A DNA stretch of 64,000 nucleotides, from positions 1,075,501-1,139,500 of the forward strand of contig NZ_CP015039.1 of assembly GCF_002079305.1 (NCBI RefSeq), given 5' to 3'. Position 1 is the first letter of the stretch. Each line of letters begins with the position of its first letter. This DNA comes from Rhodovulum sp. P5. Lineage in GTDB: Bacteria; Pseudomonadota; Alphaproteobacteria; Rhodobacterales; Rhodobacteraceae. The position numbers and the translations under genes are program-made. Below are positions 1 to 8,491 of this stretch, piece by piece. The notes under the pieces were generated by a model. The model was not told the origin of the DNA, searched no databases, and worked only from the letters and a program-made list of their open reading frames with translations.

Positions 1-1342
1 CGGCGAAATTGCCCGCCGGCCCGATCTGGTCGCCCAGCCCCGGCCCGATATTGGCCAGCGCAGCCGCCGCCCCGGAAAGCGAGGTCGTGGCGTCCAGCCC
101 CGTCGCGCCCAACAGCACCGTCACCGCCCCCAGCGTCACCACGAAATAGACGAAGAAGGACATGACCGAGGACAGCACCTCGTCATCCACCCGCCGGCCG
201 TTATAGCGCGGGGTGAACATGCCGTGGGGGGCATAAAGCGTCTTGATCTGCACCCGGATCGCCGAAAACAGCAACTGATAGCGGAACACCTTGATTGAAC
301 AGGCCGTGGACCCAGCGCAGCCACCGATCAACCCGATGAAGAAGAACAGGATCACCGGAAGATTGCCCCAAAGCTGGTAATCCACGCTGGCATAACCGGT
401 GCCCGATATGATCGAGGTCACGTTGAAGATGCCCTCGCGAAAGGCGTGTTCGTAGTGGTCACCGTTCACCAGAACCCGAAAGGCGGCGATCACCAGCACA
501 AAGGCCGCGATGATCGCCAGATAGGTCCAGATCTGGCTGTCGCGCAGGATCGGCTTGGCCTGCCCGGCCAGAAGCTGCACGTACCGGACAAAGGGCAGAC
601 TCGCCAGCATCATGTAGACCGAGGCCACGTATTCCGGAACGCCCTGATAGACGCCGAAGGATGCGTCATGGGTAGAGAACCCGCCCGTGGAGACCGTGGT
701 CAGCGCATGGTTCAGCGCATCGAAGAACGGCATGCCCACGGCGTTGTAGGACAGAACGCAAGCGAGCGTGAGAAAGACGTAGATGCCCGAGATGCGCGAG
801 GCGATCTCGACCGCGCGCGGAAGCACCTTGCCCGAGGTATCGAACGCCTCCGACCGGAAGATCTGCATGCCCCCGACCTTGAGCTCGGGCAGGAACACCA
901 TCGCCACGACGATGATCCCCACGCCACCGAACCATTGCAGCATGGACCGCCACAAGAGCGTGCCCGCCGGCATGTCGTCGAGCCCGGAAAAGACCGTGGC
1001 GCCGGTGGTGGTCAGCCCCGACATCGCCTCGAAAAACGCGTCGACCGCCCGGGCATCGGGCACGCCCAGCATGAAGGGAAGCGCGGCAAAGACCGGCAGG
1101 ACCAGCCAGACACCGGAGGTCAGGAAGAAGGTCTGCTGGATCGACAGACGTTCATCGGTACCGTTGGCACAGGCCAGCGCGATCAGCCCACCGGTCATGC
1201 CGGTCAACAGCGCCGATTCGAAGAAGGCCGGCCAATTGCCGTTGCCAAGGTAAAGGTCCAAACCCATCGGCAACAGCATGGTCGCGCCCAGAACGGCGAC
1301 CAGCAGGCCGATGACATATCCGACAGGGCGCAGATCAAACAT
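1..1342 (-). CDS. trkH: Trk-type K+ uptake protein TrkH, C-terminus cut by window
   Basis: Integral inner-membrane subunit of the Trk potassium uptake system, which works with the cytoplasmic regulator TrkA. Translation from the ATG at 1342 gives MFDLRPVGYVIG and then repeated hydrophobic segments. The first pore-loop signature reads SGLTTTGATVFSG, and near the window edge the fourth loop reads NIGPGLGDQIGPAGNF, typical of TrkH. About 447 residues are visible. The family is usually near 480, so only the last few dozen residues are missing. It lies 44 nt downstream of folE2 on the same strand and may be co-transcribed with it. No frame damage is seen in the parts I translated. Confidence 0.93.
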   Translation of the reverse strand, partial: MFDLRPVGYVIGLLVAVLGATMLLPMGLDLYLGNGNWPAFFESALLTGMTGGLIALACANGTDERLSIQQTFFLTSGVWLVLPVFAALPFMLGVPDARAVDAFFEAMSGLTTTGATVFSGLDDMPAGTLLWRSMLQWFGGVGIIVVAMVFLPELKVGGMQIFRSEAFDTSGKVLPRAVEIASRISGIYVFLTLACVLSYNAVGMPFFDALNHALTTVSTGGFSTHDASFGVYQGVPEYVASVYMMLASLPFVRYVQLLAGQAKPILRDSQIWTYLAIIAAFVLVIAAFRVLVNGDHYEHAFREGIFNVTSIISGTGYASVDYQLWGNLPVILFFFIGLIGGCAGSTACSIKVFRYQLLFSAIRVQIKTLYAPHGMFTPRYNGRRVDDEVLSSVMSFFVYFVVTLGAVTVLLGATGLDATTSLSGAAAALANIGPGLGDQIGPAGNFA

Positions 1343-1386
1343 GCGCGCAGTTTGTCGGTGGCGCCGCGGCTGTCAAGCGGCCCGCG

Positions 1387-2490
1387 TCACCGCGCGTGGA
1401 TCAGGGTCGTGAAGAGCTTCGGGTCGAGGCTTTCAGAGGCAAAGGTATCACCTTCCGTCAGCACGCTGACCGCATCGTGGCTGTGCAGGCTTTCCTGATG
1501 GCTGGCAATCACCCGGAAATCGCCGACACGGGGGTCACGCTCCAGCGCCTCGGCGAACAGCCGCGCAGCATCTTCCACGAAAATGGGGTTGGCCGCGTTC
1601 AGTTCGGCAAAGGCCTGCTCATCCTCCCGCTTGACCATCACCTGGGTCTCGGTCGGCACGGCGCTGCGGCACATCTCGATCAGGTCCTCGAACCACAGGC
1701 AGTCGCCCGCGGGGTCGAGTTCGACCGAAAGCCGTGCAACCGACCGCTGGGAATGCGGCGTGGCCAGTTGTCCGCGCTCCTGCCGCGCATGTTCGGACAG
1801 TTCCAGCGAACAGGGGCAGGTGGAGGAATAGACGTAGTCCAGATGCACGATCTTCTTCACCGCGCCGGCGGTTTCCACCAGTTCCAGCGCGAAGTCGTAA
1901 TACTGGTAACCGTCCAGGCCCGACCGCAGCGAACTCACCTTCATCGGGAAGGAAAACCGCATCATGATCCGGGCGTCGAGGCTTTCAAGATCGGCCTTGT
2001 AGCTTTCCAGCGCGGCCTCGATCACCTCGAAGCTGAAGGTCCGCTCCGCATGGGCATAGAAGCTGCGCATGATGCGCGACATGTTGATGCCCTTCTTCTC
2101 CGCCTCAAGGCTGACGGTCCCGGTGACCGACGTCTCTAGCGTCAGATCGCCGTTGTGGCGGGTGTGAAACCGGATCGGCAGGCGAAAGTTGGAGATCCCC
2201 ACATGCTGAATCGGACGCTTCGCACCACGGATCAGGCTGGCCGGGCCGTTCTGCAGATCGGGCATCGTGGCCTTGTAGGCCGCGTCGGCCTCGAACCGGT
2301 GGGGATAGGACCGGCTGAGATCGGGATAGGCATTCAGACCGCGCGTGCCCATCAGGGCCGAAATCGTGGGGTCGAGCGTGTCGCGTTCGACATCCGACGC
2401 ACTCTCCGCCCAGTTGCGCAGCGTTTCAAGCGCACGCTCGGCGTCGTCGCGGGTCGGGTGCCGGTCGATTTCACGGCTGTAGATGTTCAT
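1387..2490 (-). CDS. folE2: GTP cyclohydrolase FolE2 (type IB)
   Basis: Predicted to convert GTP to 7,8-dihydroneopterin triphosphate, the first step of folate and queuosine-type pterin synthesis. FolE2 is the metal-flexible alternative to FolE. The protein is 367 residues, the usual size for the family, with recognisable motifs such as VGISNFRLPIRF and SSTCPCSLELSEHARQ (cysteines near a metal site). An ATG 24 nt upstream is in frame, but the sequence GGGGGAGGG sits about 8 nt before ATGAACATC, so the later start is preferred. It is downstream of metZ (105 nt gap) and upstream of trkH on the same strand. Confidence 0.95.
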   Translation of the reverse strand: MNIYSREIDRHPTRDDAERALETLRNWAESASDVERDTLDPTISALMGTRGLNAYPDLSRSYPHRFEADAAYKATMPDLQNGPASLIRGAKRPIQHVGISNFRLPIRFHTRHNGDLTLETSVTGTVSLEAEKKGINMSRIMRSFYAHAERTFSFEVIEAALESYKADLESLDARIMMRFSFPMKVSSLRSGLDGYQYYDFALELVETAGAVKKIVHLDYVYSSTCPCSLELSEHARQERGQLATPHSQRSVARLSVELDPAGDCLWFEDLIEMCRSAVPTETQVMVKREDEQAFAELNAANPIFVEDAARLFAEALERDPRVGDFRVIASHQESLHSHDAVSVLTEGDTFASESLDPKLFTTLIHAR

Positions 2491-2595
2491 CGGGTGCCCT
2501 CCCCCAGTGGTCATGTCATGCGCTGGACGGCAGACAAATGGGGGCCTGCCTGCGGAAGTCCAGCTTTTTCCAGACTTTTTTCACACACGACCGCG

Positions 2596-3759
2596 TTACA
2601 TCCGACCCAGGGCGGCCGTCAGGTCGGCAATCAGATCGGCGGGATCTTCCAGCCCGACGCTCAACCGGACAAGCCCCGGCGTGATCCCCAACCGGGCCTT
2701 GGTCGCATCCGGAAGGCGTTGATGGGTCGTGGTGGCGGGATGGGTTGCGATGCTCTTGGCGTCGCCAAGGTTGTTCGAGATCTTCCAGATCTCAAGCGCA
2801 TCCAGCATCGCGAAGGTGGCATCCTTGCCGCCCGCCACGTCGATGGACAGCACCGTGCCCCCCTCCGGGAACAGGGCGTTCTGCGGGTGGCTGGCCAGCC
2901 CGGGATAGATCACGCGGGCCAGACGCGCGTCGCCCTCCAGCGCCTCGGCGATGGCGCGGGCAGAGGCCGCCTGCGCCCGCACGCGCAAATCCAGTGTCTC
3001 CAGCCCCTTCAGCATGACCCAGGCATTGAACGGGCTGATCGCGCCGCCGGTGTGTTTCATATAGGTCTCGACCGGGCCGCGAACCTCATCGCGCCGGCCA
3101 AGGATCGCACCGCCCAGACAGCGCCCCTGCCCGTCCACATGCTTGGTGGCCGAATAGACGACGATGTCCGCCCCCTGTTCGATGGCATCGGAAAAGACCG
3201 GCGTCGCGAACACGTTGTCAACGATCACCCGGGCGCCTGCCGCATGGGCGATCTCGGCCACGGCGGCGGTGTCGATCACCTCCAGCACCGGGTTCGACAC
3301 CGTTTCAAAGAAGACCGCGCGGGTCCCCGGCGTCACCGCGGCGCGCCACTGGTCCAGATCGGTGCCATCGACGAACACGACCTCCACCCCGAAACGGGGC
3401 AGGATGTCCTCAAGGATGAACAGGCACGACCCGAACAGCGCCCGCGCCGCGACAACCCGATCCCCCGCGGCAACGCCGGACATCAGCGCCCCGTTGACCG
3501 CAGCCATGCCGGAGGCCGTGGCAAAGCACGCCTCTGCCCCTTCGATGGCGGCAAGCCGGTCCTCGAACATCGCCACGGTGGGGTTGCCGTAACGGGCATA
3601 GATGAATTCGTCCTGACCCGCATCGACGAACCGGGCCTCTGCCGCTTCGGCGCTGGGATAGTCGAAGCCCTGCGTCAGGAACAGCGCCTCCGACATCTCG
3701 CCATACTGGCTGCGGCGCGTTCCGCCATGCACCGCTTGCGTTCGCTTCGACCATGTCAT
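2596..3759 (-). CDS. metZ: O-succinylhomoserine sulfhydrylase (PLP enzyme)
   Basis: Cys/Met-metabolism PLP enzyme expected to make homocysteine from O-succinylhomoserine and sulfide. The 387-residue protein has the family's glycine-rich ATASGMAAV segment, the PLP aspartate region VIVDNVFATPV and the Schiff-base lysine motif YSATKHVDGQGR. The frame extends upstream into a riboswitch, so the start is the ATG at 3759 (MTWSKRTQAVHGG), with GGGAGGGC about 7 nt before it. A SAM-II riboswitch and an intrinsic terminator occupy the leader, so expression should fall when S-adenosylmethionine is abundant. MetZ rather than MetB or MetC is inferred from overall similarity and the SAM-II context. Confidence 0.93.
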   Translation of the reverse strand: MTWSKRTQAVHGGTRRSQYGEMSEALFLTQGFDYPSAEAAEARFVDAGQDEFIYARYGNPTVAMFEDRLAAIEGAEACFATASGMAAVNGALMSGVAAGDRVVAARALFGSCLFILEDILPRFGVEVVFVDGTDLDQWRAAVTPGTRAVFFETVSNPVLEVIDTAAVAEIAHAAGARVIVDNVFATPVFSDAIEQGADIVVYSATKHVDGQGRCLGGAILGRRDEVRGPVETYMKHTGGAISPFNAWVMLKGLETLDLRVRAQAASARAIAEALEGDARLARVIYPGLASHPQNALFPEGGTVLSIDVAGGKDATFAMLDALEIWKISNNLGDAKSIATHPATTTHQRLPDATKARLGITPGLVRLSVGLEDPADLIADLTAALGRM

Positions 3760-3782
3760 CGCCTGCGCCCTCCCGAGCAAAT

Positions 3783-3813
3783 AAAAAACCCCCACCGTCA
3801 AAGACGCCGGGGG
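3783..3813 (-). terminator. Intrinsic terminator of the metZ leader
   Basis: On the minus strand CCCCCGGCGTC and GACGGTGGGGG form a hairpin with loop TTT, one G-T wobble and one G-G mismatch, followed directly by TTTTTT. It lies between the SAM-II aptamer and the metZ ribosome binding site. Control by transcription attenuation on SAM binding is therefore inferred. Confidence 0.85.
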
Positions 3814-3824
3814 CACAGCCCTGA

Positions 3825-3879
3825 CCTCTTTAGCGGCATGTTTAACGTGGCCCGCAATCCGGTGTACAAATCGCCACAC
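3825..3879 (-). promoter_or_regulatory. SAM-II riboswitch (metA motif) controlling metZ
   Basis: The minus strand reads GTGGCGATTTG, a short spacer, then GCGGGCCACGTTAAACATG and CCGCTAAAGAGG. GTGGC pairs with GCCAC to form P1. The blocks CACGTTAAA and GCTAAAGAGG match the conserved core of SAM-II RNAs, which bind S-adenosylmethionine and control methionine genes in alphaproteobacteria. The position upstream of metZ and before a terminator fits. Its 5' edge coincides with the transcription start expected from the predicted promoter. Confidence 0.93.
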
Positions 3880-3884
3880 CCGCC

Positions 3885-3913
3885 TCGGTAAGACCAAAGT
3901 CCGATAGCGTCAA
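3885..3913 (-). promoter_or_regulatory. Putative sigma-70 promoter of the metZ riboswitch transcript
   Basis: TTGACG (-35) is followed after 17 nt by TACCGA (weak -10) on the minus strand. Initiation about 7 nt downstream would fall at the first base of the riboswitch P1 stem. The match is by eye and the -10 is poor. Confidence 0.5.
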
Positions 3914-4039
3914 GGCAGGTTCGGCACCGAACGCCACGCTTTCGCACCGGTCACGGTGTCTTGTCCGGGGAAATGGCGCGGGCTCTTGCCCCTTGCCCGA
4001 CGCGCCCCACCCTCTAGGCCGCAAGCACGGAGACCGCAT

Positions 4040-4744
4040 ATGCCATCGCCCATCGAACTTCACTACTGGCCCACCCCCAACGGTTGGAAGATCGCCATCG
4101 CGCTGGAAGAGATGGGCCTGCCCTACACGGTGACGCTGGTGGATATCGGCGCGGGCGACCAGTTCGCCCCCGATTTCCTGAAGATCGCCCCGAACAACCG
4201 GATGCCCGCCATCGTCGATCCCGACGGGCCCGACGGTGCACCCGTGTCGGTCTTTGAATCGGGTGCGATCCTGCTCTACCTCGCGCGCAAGACCGGGCAG
4301 TTCCACGGCCGGACGGAGCGGGAGCGGATCGCCGTCGAGGAATGGCTGATGTGGCAGATGGGCGGCGTGGGGCCGATGGCGGGACAGGCGCATCACTTCC
4401 TGAAATATGCGCCGAAGATGACGCCGCCGCAGGACCTGCCCTATGCCAAGGACCGCTACCGGGCAGAGGTTGCGCGGCTTTACGGCGTGCTGGACCGGCG
4501 CTTGGCCGATCACGCTTATGTCGCGGGCGATTTCTATTCCATCGCGGATATGGCGGTCTGGCCGTGGGCCTGCCTGTGGGAGGGGCAGCAGCAGACGCTG
4601 GAGGACAAGCCGAACCTGGCCCGCTGGCTGGACGATATCGGCGCGCGCCCCGCGGTGCAGCGCGGCCGGGCGCTGGCATCCGACAAACGGCGCGATTTCT
4701 CGGGACAGAAGGACGCGCAGGACATGTTGTTCCGGCGGGCCTGA
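4040..4744 (+). CDS. Glutathione S-transferase family, YfcG/YghU (nu-class) type
   Basis: The 234-residue protein begins IELHYWPTPNGWKIAIALEE and continues INRMPAIVD-like and VFESGAILLYLARKTG, the pattern of nu-class GSTs. Those members (E. coli YfcG, YghU) have glutathione-dependent disulfide-bond reductase activity. An N-terminal thioredoxin-fold domain (about 1-85) precedes an all-helical C-terminal domain. It is transcribed divergently from the metZ riboswitch. The longer in-frame upstream start is arginine-rich non-homologous sequence, so the ATG at 4040 is chosen. The specific substrate cannot be assigned. Confidence 0.88.
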   Translation: MPSPIELHYWPTPNGWKIAIALEEMGLPYTVTLVDIGAGDQFAPDFLKIAPNNRMPAIVDPDGPDGAPVSVFESGAILLYLARKTGQFHGRTERERIAVEEWLMWQMGGVGPMAGQAHHFLKYAPKMTPPQDLPYAKDRYRAEVARLYGVLDRRLADHAYVAGDFYSIADMAVWPWACLWEGQQQTLEDKPNLARWLDDIGARPAVQRGRALASDKRRDFSGQKDAQDMLFRRA

Positions 4745-4751
4745 TCCGGCC

Positions 4752-5189
4752 TCAGGCCTCGATCCAGATCGTCACCGGCCCGTCATTGATCAGCGACACC
4801 TTCATATCCGCCCCGAAGCGGCCATTGGCGACCTCGACCCCCTGCCCGGCCAGCGCCTTCGAGAAATGTTCGTACAGCCGGTTGCCCTCGTCCGGCGGGG
4901 CGGCCGCGGAAAAGCCGGGGCGGTTGCCGCGCGAGGTATCGGCGGCCAGCGTGAACTGGCTGACCACCAGCGCCCCACCGCCGGTGTCGAGGAGCGAGCG
5001 GTTCATCTTGCCCGCCTCGTCCTGAAAGATGCGCATCTTCGCGATGCGGGCGGCCAGTTTCTCGGCCTGCGCCTCGGTATCGCCCGCCATGGCACATACG
5101 AGGATCATCAGCCCCGGCCCGATCTCGCCCACGACTGCACCGTCGATCCGGACGGCGGCCTCGCTCACCCGCTGGACCAGCGCCCTCAT
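4752..5189 (-). CDS. dtd: D-aminoacyl-tRNA deacylase
   Basis: Cytosolic proofreading enzyme that hydrolyses D-aminoacyl (and glycyl-Ala) tRNAs. The 145-residue product is the standard size and begins [17 protein letters not shown]. It contains [17 protein letters not shown] and ends with [11 protein letters not shown], the two family signature segments. Its ATG overlaps the stop of the upstream sugar kinase (ATGA), so the two are translationally coupled. It ends head-on 7 nt from the GST stop codon. Confidence 0.95.
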   Translation of the reverse strand: MRALVQRVSEAAVRIDGAVVGEIGPGLMILVCAMAGDTEAQAEKLAARIAKMRIFQDEAGKMNRSLLDTGGGALVVSQFTLAADTSRGNRPGFSAAAPPDEGNRLYEHFSKALAGQGVEVANGRFGADMKVSLINDGPVTIWIEA

Positions 5190-6109
5190 GCCAGATCCTC
5201 CGCCCAGGGCGGGTTGGCCCCGGAGCGCGAGACGGTGACCGCTGCCGCCCGGATCGCCAGCGTCAGGGCCGCGGTCATGTCCTCGGGCGACAGCGCCGCG
5301 ATGGCAGGTTTTCCAAGCAGCCCCTGCCGGTATAGCGCCGTCAGGATCCCGGCGTTGAACGTATCGCCCGCGCCGACCGTATCGACGACCTCGACCGCCT
5401 CTGCCGGCACATCGCCCCGCCCCTGCGGGCCGAACGCGCTGGCCCCCTGCGCGCCACGGGTCAGCAGCACCAGGTTCGGCCCCCGTTGCAGCAGGCCTTG
5501 GGCAAGTTCGGCGGGATCGCCCGGGCCATCCAGCCATGTCAGGTCTTCGTCGGAGATCTTGATGATGTCGGCCACCGCGATCATCCGCCCAAGCCGCGCG
5601 CGATAGGCGGCCTCGTCCGCGATGAACCCGGGCCGGATATTGGGGTCGAGCATCGTCACGCGCTGGCCGGCCTCGCGCAGCATCAACGCCTCATAGGCCG
5701 ACCCGCAGGGTTCGGCCATCAGCGAGATACCCCCGCAGAACAGCGCCTGAACCGTGTCGGGCAGGGCCGGCAGGTCGGCCGCGGTCAGCATGCGGCCCGC
5801 GGTGTTTTCATCATAGAAGGCATATTGCGCATGCCCATCCGTCAGCGTCACGAAGGCCAGCGTCGTCGGCCGGTCGGACCGGACGCAAAGCGCGGCATCC
5901 ACCCGCGACTCCGTCAGCGCCCGCGCCAGCATCTGCCCGAAGAGATCGGTCGACAGGCCAGAGAGGAACCCCGCAGGCGCCCCAAGCCGGCCCAGCGCGA
6001 TCCCGGTATTGAACACCGCACCACCGGCATGGGGGGCAAAGGCGGCCTCCCCCCCGGCCGTCGTTCGCGGCAGCATGTCGATCAGGGCCTCGCCCGCGCT
6101 CAGGATCAT
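5186..6109 (-). CDS. PfkB-family carbohydrate kinase, probable fructokinase
   Basis: A ribokinase-fold sugar kinase of 307 residues. The N-terminus [15 protein letters not shown], the glycine-rich [17 protein letters not shown] and the C-terminal anion-hole and catalytic motif [14 protein letters not shown] are typical of fructokinases that phosphorylate fructose with ATP. An in-frame extension upstream exists, but GGGAGGGCGAGGTC directly precedes the ATG at 6109. It overlaps dtd by four bases. Substrate specificity is inferred from general resemblance only. Confidence 0.88.
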   Translation of the reverse strand: MILSAGEALIDMLPRTTAGGEAAFAPHAGGAVFNTGIALGRLGAPAGFLSGLSTDLFGQMLARALTESRVDAALCVRSDRPTTLAFVTLTDGHAQYAFYDENTAGRMLTAADLPALPDTVQALFCGGISLMAEPCGSAYEALMLREAGQRVTMLDPNIRPGFIADEAAYRARLGRMIAVADIIKISDEDLTWLDGPGDPAELAQGLLQRGPNLVLLTRGAQGASAFGPQGRGDVPAEAVEVVDTVGAGDTFNAGILTALYRQGLLGKPAIAALSPEDMTAALTLAIRAAAVTVSRSGANPPWAEDLA

Positions 6110-6423
6110 GACCTCGCCCTCCCTTTCGGTTTCCCAAGCCTTAGCCGCGGCACGGGCCCTTCGCAAACCCCGCGCAGCATTTGACACCGCTCATGGACCG
6201 GCCCGCGGCCTTGCTGCGTGGCTTTTTAAAGAGAGCGGGCGTGGGGAAATTCCATGTTGCGGGCTTCCGACCGTCACGCTTGCACCCGCAATGCCACAAC
6301 CCCAACGATGAATAACACCAAACCGGACGCTCACCGCACAGGCGAAAGGCGATGACGGATAGCGCCCCTTCTCTCCCTCCGCCTGTCCCTGATCCCGGGG
6401 GCAGGGTTTCGCATGCGAAACTT
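6110..6423. other. Intergenic stretch, no gene seen
   Basis: Both flanking genes read leftward. Near 6408-6421 there is a small perfect palindrome TTTCGCATGCGAAA just past the yciB stop, without a T-run. No coding frame with family resemblance, tRNA or convincing promoter was recognised. Confidence 0.5.
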
Positions 6424-7029
6424 TCAGGCTTCGTCGCTGTCGGTCCCGTATTTCTTGAACAGGCCCCCTTGGGTCATGAAGAACGCGAAGATCGCGATGG
6501 TCAGCCCGAAGGTCTTGAAGTTCACCCACATGTCGGTGGACATGGTGCGCCAGATCACCTCGTTCGCGATGGCCAGCCCGGCAAAGAACAGGGCCAGACG
6601 GCGGGTCAGGATCATCCAGCCCTCGCGCATCATCGGCAGCGCCTCGTCCAGCACGTATTGCAGATAGGACTGCCCGCGCAAAAGCCCCACCCCGAGGATC
6701 CCCGCAAACAGCAGGTAGATCGCCGTCGGCTTCATCTTGAAGAAGCGTTCATCGTTCAGCCAGACCGTCAGCCCGCCGAAGACGACCACCAGCACCGCCG
6801 TCGCGATCTGCATCTTGGAGATATGGCGCGTCAGCACCCAGAGGATCCCCGTTGTCAGCAGAAGCAGCGGAATGAACCCCGCGGTCGCCAGGATGAACCC
6901 GTCATACTCGACGCCACCGATGGTGAACGTCTTCTCCCGCAGCCGGATATAGGCGATGAAGAAGGCCGCGATGGGGCCCAGTTCCAGCGCCGTTTTCAGG
7001 ATCGGGTTGATCTTGCGTTTCTCCGCCAT
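6424..7029 (-). CDS. yciB: Septation/inner-membrane protein YciB (IspZ family)
   Basis: The 201-residue polytopic membrane protein opens with KINPILKTALELGPIAAFF and ends WVNFKTFGLTIAIFAFFMTQGGLFKKY, characteristic of the YciB/intracellular septation protein A family. These proteins affect cell-envelope synthesis and division in enterobacteria. Five or so hydrophobic segments are visible. The start lies 4 nt from the stop of the upstream transporter, indicating an operon. Confidence 0.93.
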   Translation of the reverse strand: MAEKRKINPILKTALELGPIAAFFIAYIRLREKTFTIGGVEYDGFILATAGFIPLLLLTTGILWVLTRHISKMQIATAVLVVVFGGLTVWLNDERFFKMKPTAIYLLFAGILGVGLLRGQSYLQYVLDEALPMMREGWMILTRRLALFFAGLAIANEVIWRTMSTDMWVNFKTFGLTIAIFAFFMTQGGLFKKYGTDSDEA

Positions 7030-7033
7030 GGCC

Positions 7034-7939
7034 TCAGCCCCCCATTTCCACGATCACCGCGCCCGCCGCGATCAATGCCATCAGGGCCAGCCTGCGCGGG
7101 CCCACCAGCTCGCCCAGTGCCAGCCATCCGATCAGGGCGGCAAACACGGTCGAGGTCTCGCGTAAGACAGCCGCTTCGCCGACCTTGTCAAGACGCGTGG
7201 CCATCATGATCGCCCCGAAACTGAAGAACGCCACGAACCCGCCCGCAAGCCCGCGCAGCATCAGCGGCCCAAGGTCCGGCCGATCCCCCATCCGCAGCCA
7301 GCGCGTTGCCGCCAGCCACGGCATCACCGTCAACCCGTCGATCATGAAGAACCACGCAAGGAAGGTGAACGGGTCGGCGGAGGCGCGGATGCCATAGGCA
7401 TCATAGGTGGTGTAAAGCGCGACGAACGCCCCGGTCAGCACGGCGAGGGCCAGCGCCGGGCGCAGCGTGTCGCGGTCAAGCTGCCAATGGATCAGGTTGT
7501 AGACCGCCAGCCCGAAGATGCCGGCGAGAAGCACGCCAACGCCCAGCCATTGCGTGACGGTGAAGGTTTCACCGAACAGCAGATAGGCCCCGATCACGGC
7601 AAAGAACGGCCCCGTCCCCCGCACCACCGGGTAGACGACCGTATAGGCGCCCTTGGTGTAGGTATATCCCTGCGCCAGCTTGTAGCCGAGATGGATGAAG
7701 AACACGGTGACGAAGATCGGCCACATATGCGGCTCCGGCCACGGCACGACGAACAGGGCAACCGGCGCGGCCATCGCCCCGTAGGAGAAATCGATCGCCC
7801 CGCGCGACAGCCAAGGATCGTGCCGCCCCTTTTGCAGCGCGCCAAAGACGGCGTGCAGGAACGCCGCGGCCAGCGCCAGCAGAAGCGCCAGCCGATGCCC
7901 CGCCTCGGTCCCCTCGATCCCCGCGATCCACTCGGTCAT
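7034..7939 (-). CDS. EamA/DMT-superfamily transporter
   Basis: A 301-residue protein with about ten hydrophobic helices in two halves, as in 10-TM drug/metabolite transporters. The second half ends ETSTVFAALIGWLALGELVGPRRLALMALIAAGAVIVEMG, a typical EamA repeat C-terminus, and the first-half counterpart is GPFFAVIGAYLLFGETFTVTQWLGVGVLL. It is transcribed just ahead of yciB. Substrate unknown. Confidence 0.88.
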   Translation of the reverse strand: MTEWIAGIEGTEAGHRLALLLALAAAFLHAVFGALQKGRHDPWLSRGAIDFSYGAMAAPVALFVVPWPEPHMWPIFVTVFFIHLGYKLAQGYTYTKGAYTVVYPVVRGTGPFFAVIGAYLLFGETFTVTQWLGVGVLLAGIFGLAVYNLIHWQLDRDTLRPALALAVLTGAFVALYTTYDAYGIRASADPFTFLAWFFMIDGLTVMPWLAATRWLRMGDRPDLGPLMLRGLAGGFVAFFSFGAIMMATRLDKVGEAAVLRETSTVFAALIGWLALGELVGPRRLALMALIAAGAVIVEMGG

Positions 7940-8008
7940 CGCCCGGCCCTTTCTCGACAGGGCCGTCCGAAGACGCTAACCATGGCGGTATCGGGAGCGG
8001 AGCGCCCA

Positions 8009-8473
8009 ATGCTCGACAACATCCTGTCCGACCTAAGCGATCCTTTTGGCGGACTGCCCGCCGAGGTCGCCCTGCTGCGCCTTGTCTCGGCCACGGTTCT
8101 GGCGGGCCTGATCGGGCTTGAACGGCAGGTTCGGCACAAACCGGCGGGCCTTCGCACGCATATGCTGATCGCCATGGCCGCCTGTCTGGCAACGCTTGTC
8201 GCCCTGCAACTGATCGAGGCTGCGGATCCGGCCAATGCGACCCTGCGTTTCGACCCGCTGCGCCTTGTCGGCGCGATCACGTCGGGCGTGGCGTTCCTTG
8301 CCGCGGGCGCGATCCTGACCCATGGCGGCACGGTCGAGGGCCTGACCACCGGTGCGGGCATGTGGCTGGCCGGGGTCATCGGGCTTGCCTGCGGCGCGGG
8401 CAGCATCCCGCTGGCCGCCACGGCGGCGCTGATCGCGCTCATCGTGCTCGCCCTGCTCCGCCTCGTGGAATAG
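8009..8473 (+). CDS. MgtC/SapB-family membrane protein
   Basis: A 154-residue integral membrane protein with the MgtC N-terminal signature: RLVSATVLAGLIGLERQVRHKPAGLRTHMLIAM and later GVAFLAAGAILTHGGTVEGLTTGAGMWLAG. MgtC-type proteins modulate Mg2+ stress responses and F-ATPase, but this short form lacks the C-terminal ACT-like domain. GGGAGCGG about 8 nt upstream supports the ATG at 8009 over one 27 nt earlier. It converges on ftsY. Confidence 0.9.
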   Translation: MLDNILSDLSDPFGGLPAEVALLRLVSATVLAGLIGLERQVRHKPAGLRTHMLIAMAACLATLVALQLIEAADPANATLRFDPLRLVGAITSGVAFLAAGAILTHGGTVEGLTTGAGMWLAGVIGLACGAGSIPLAATAALIALIVLALLRLVE

Positions 8474-8491
8474 GCCCGGCCGGCACAGGCG

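Noticed and set aside
2155..3891. Long open plus-strand frame opposite folE2/metZ
   Set aside because: Antisense frame produced by high G+C codon use; its translation is basic low-complexity sequence with no family resemblance, while the opposite strand encodes clear enzymes. The same applies to many long frames opposite xseA, hflK, gor, pyrG, glutamine synthetase and patB.
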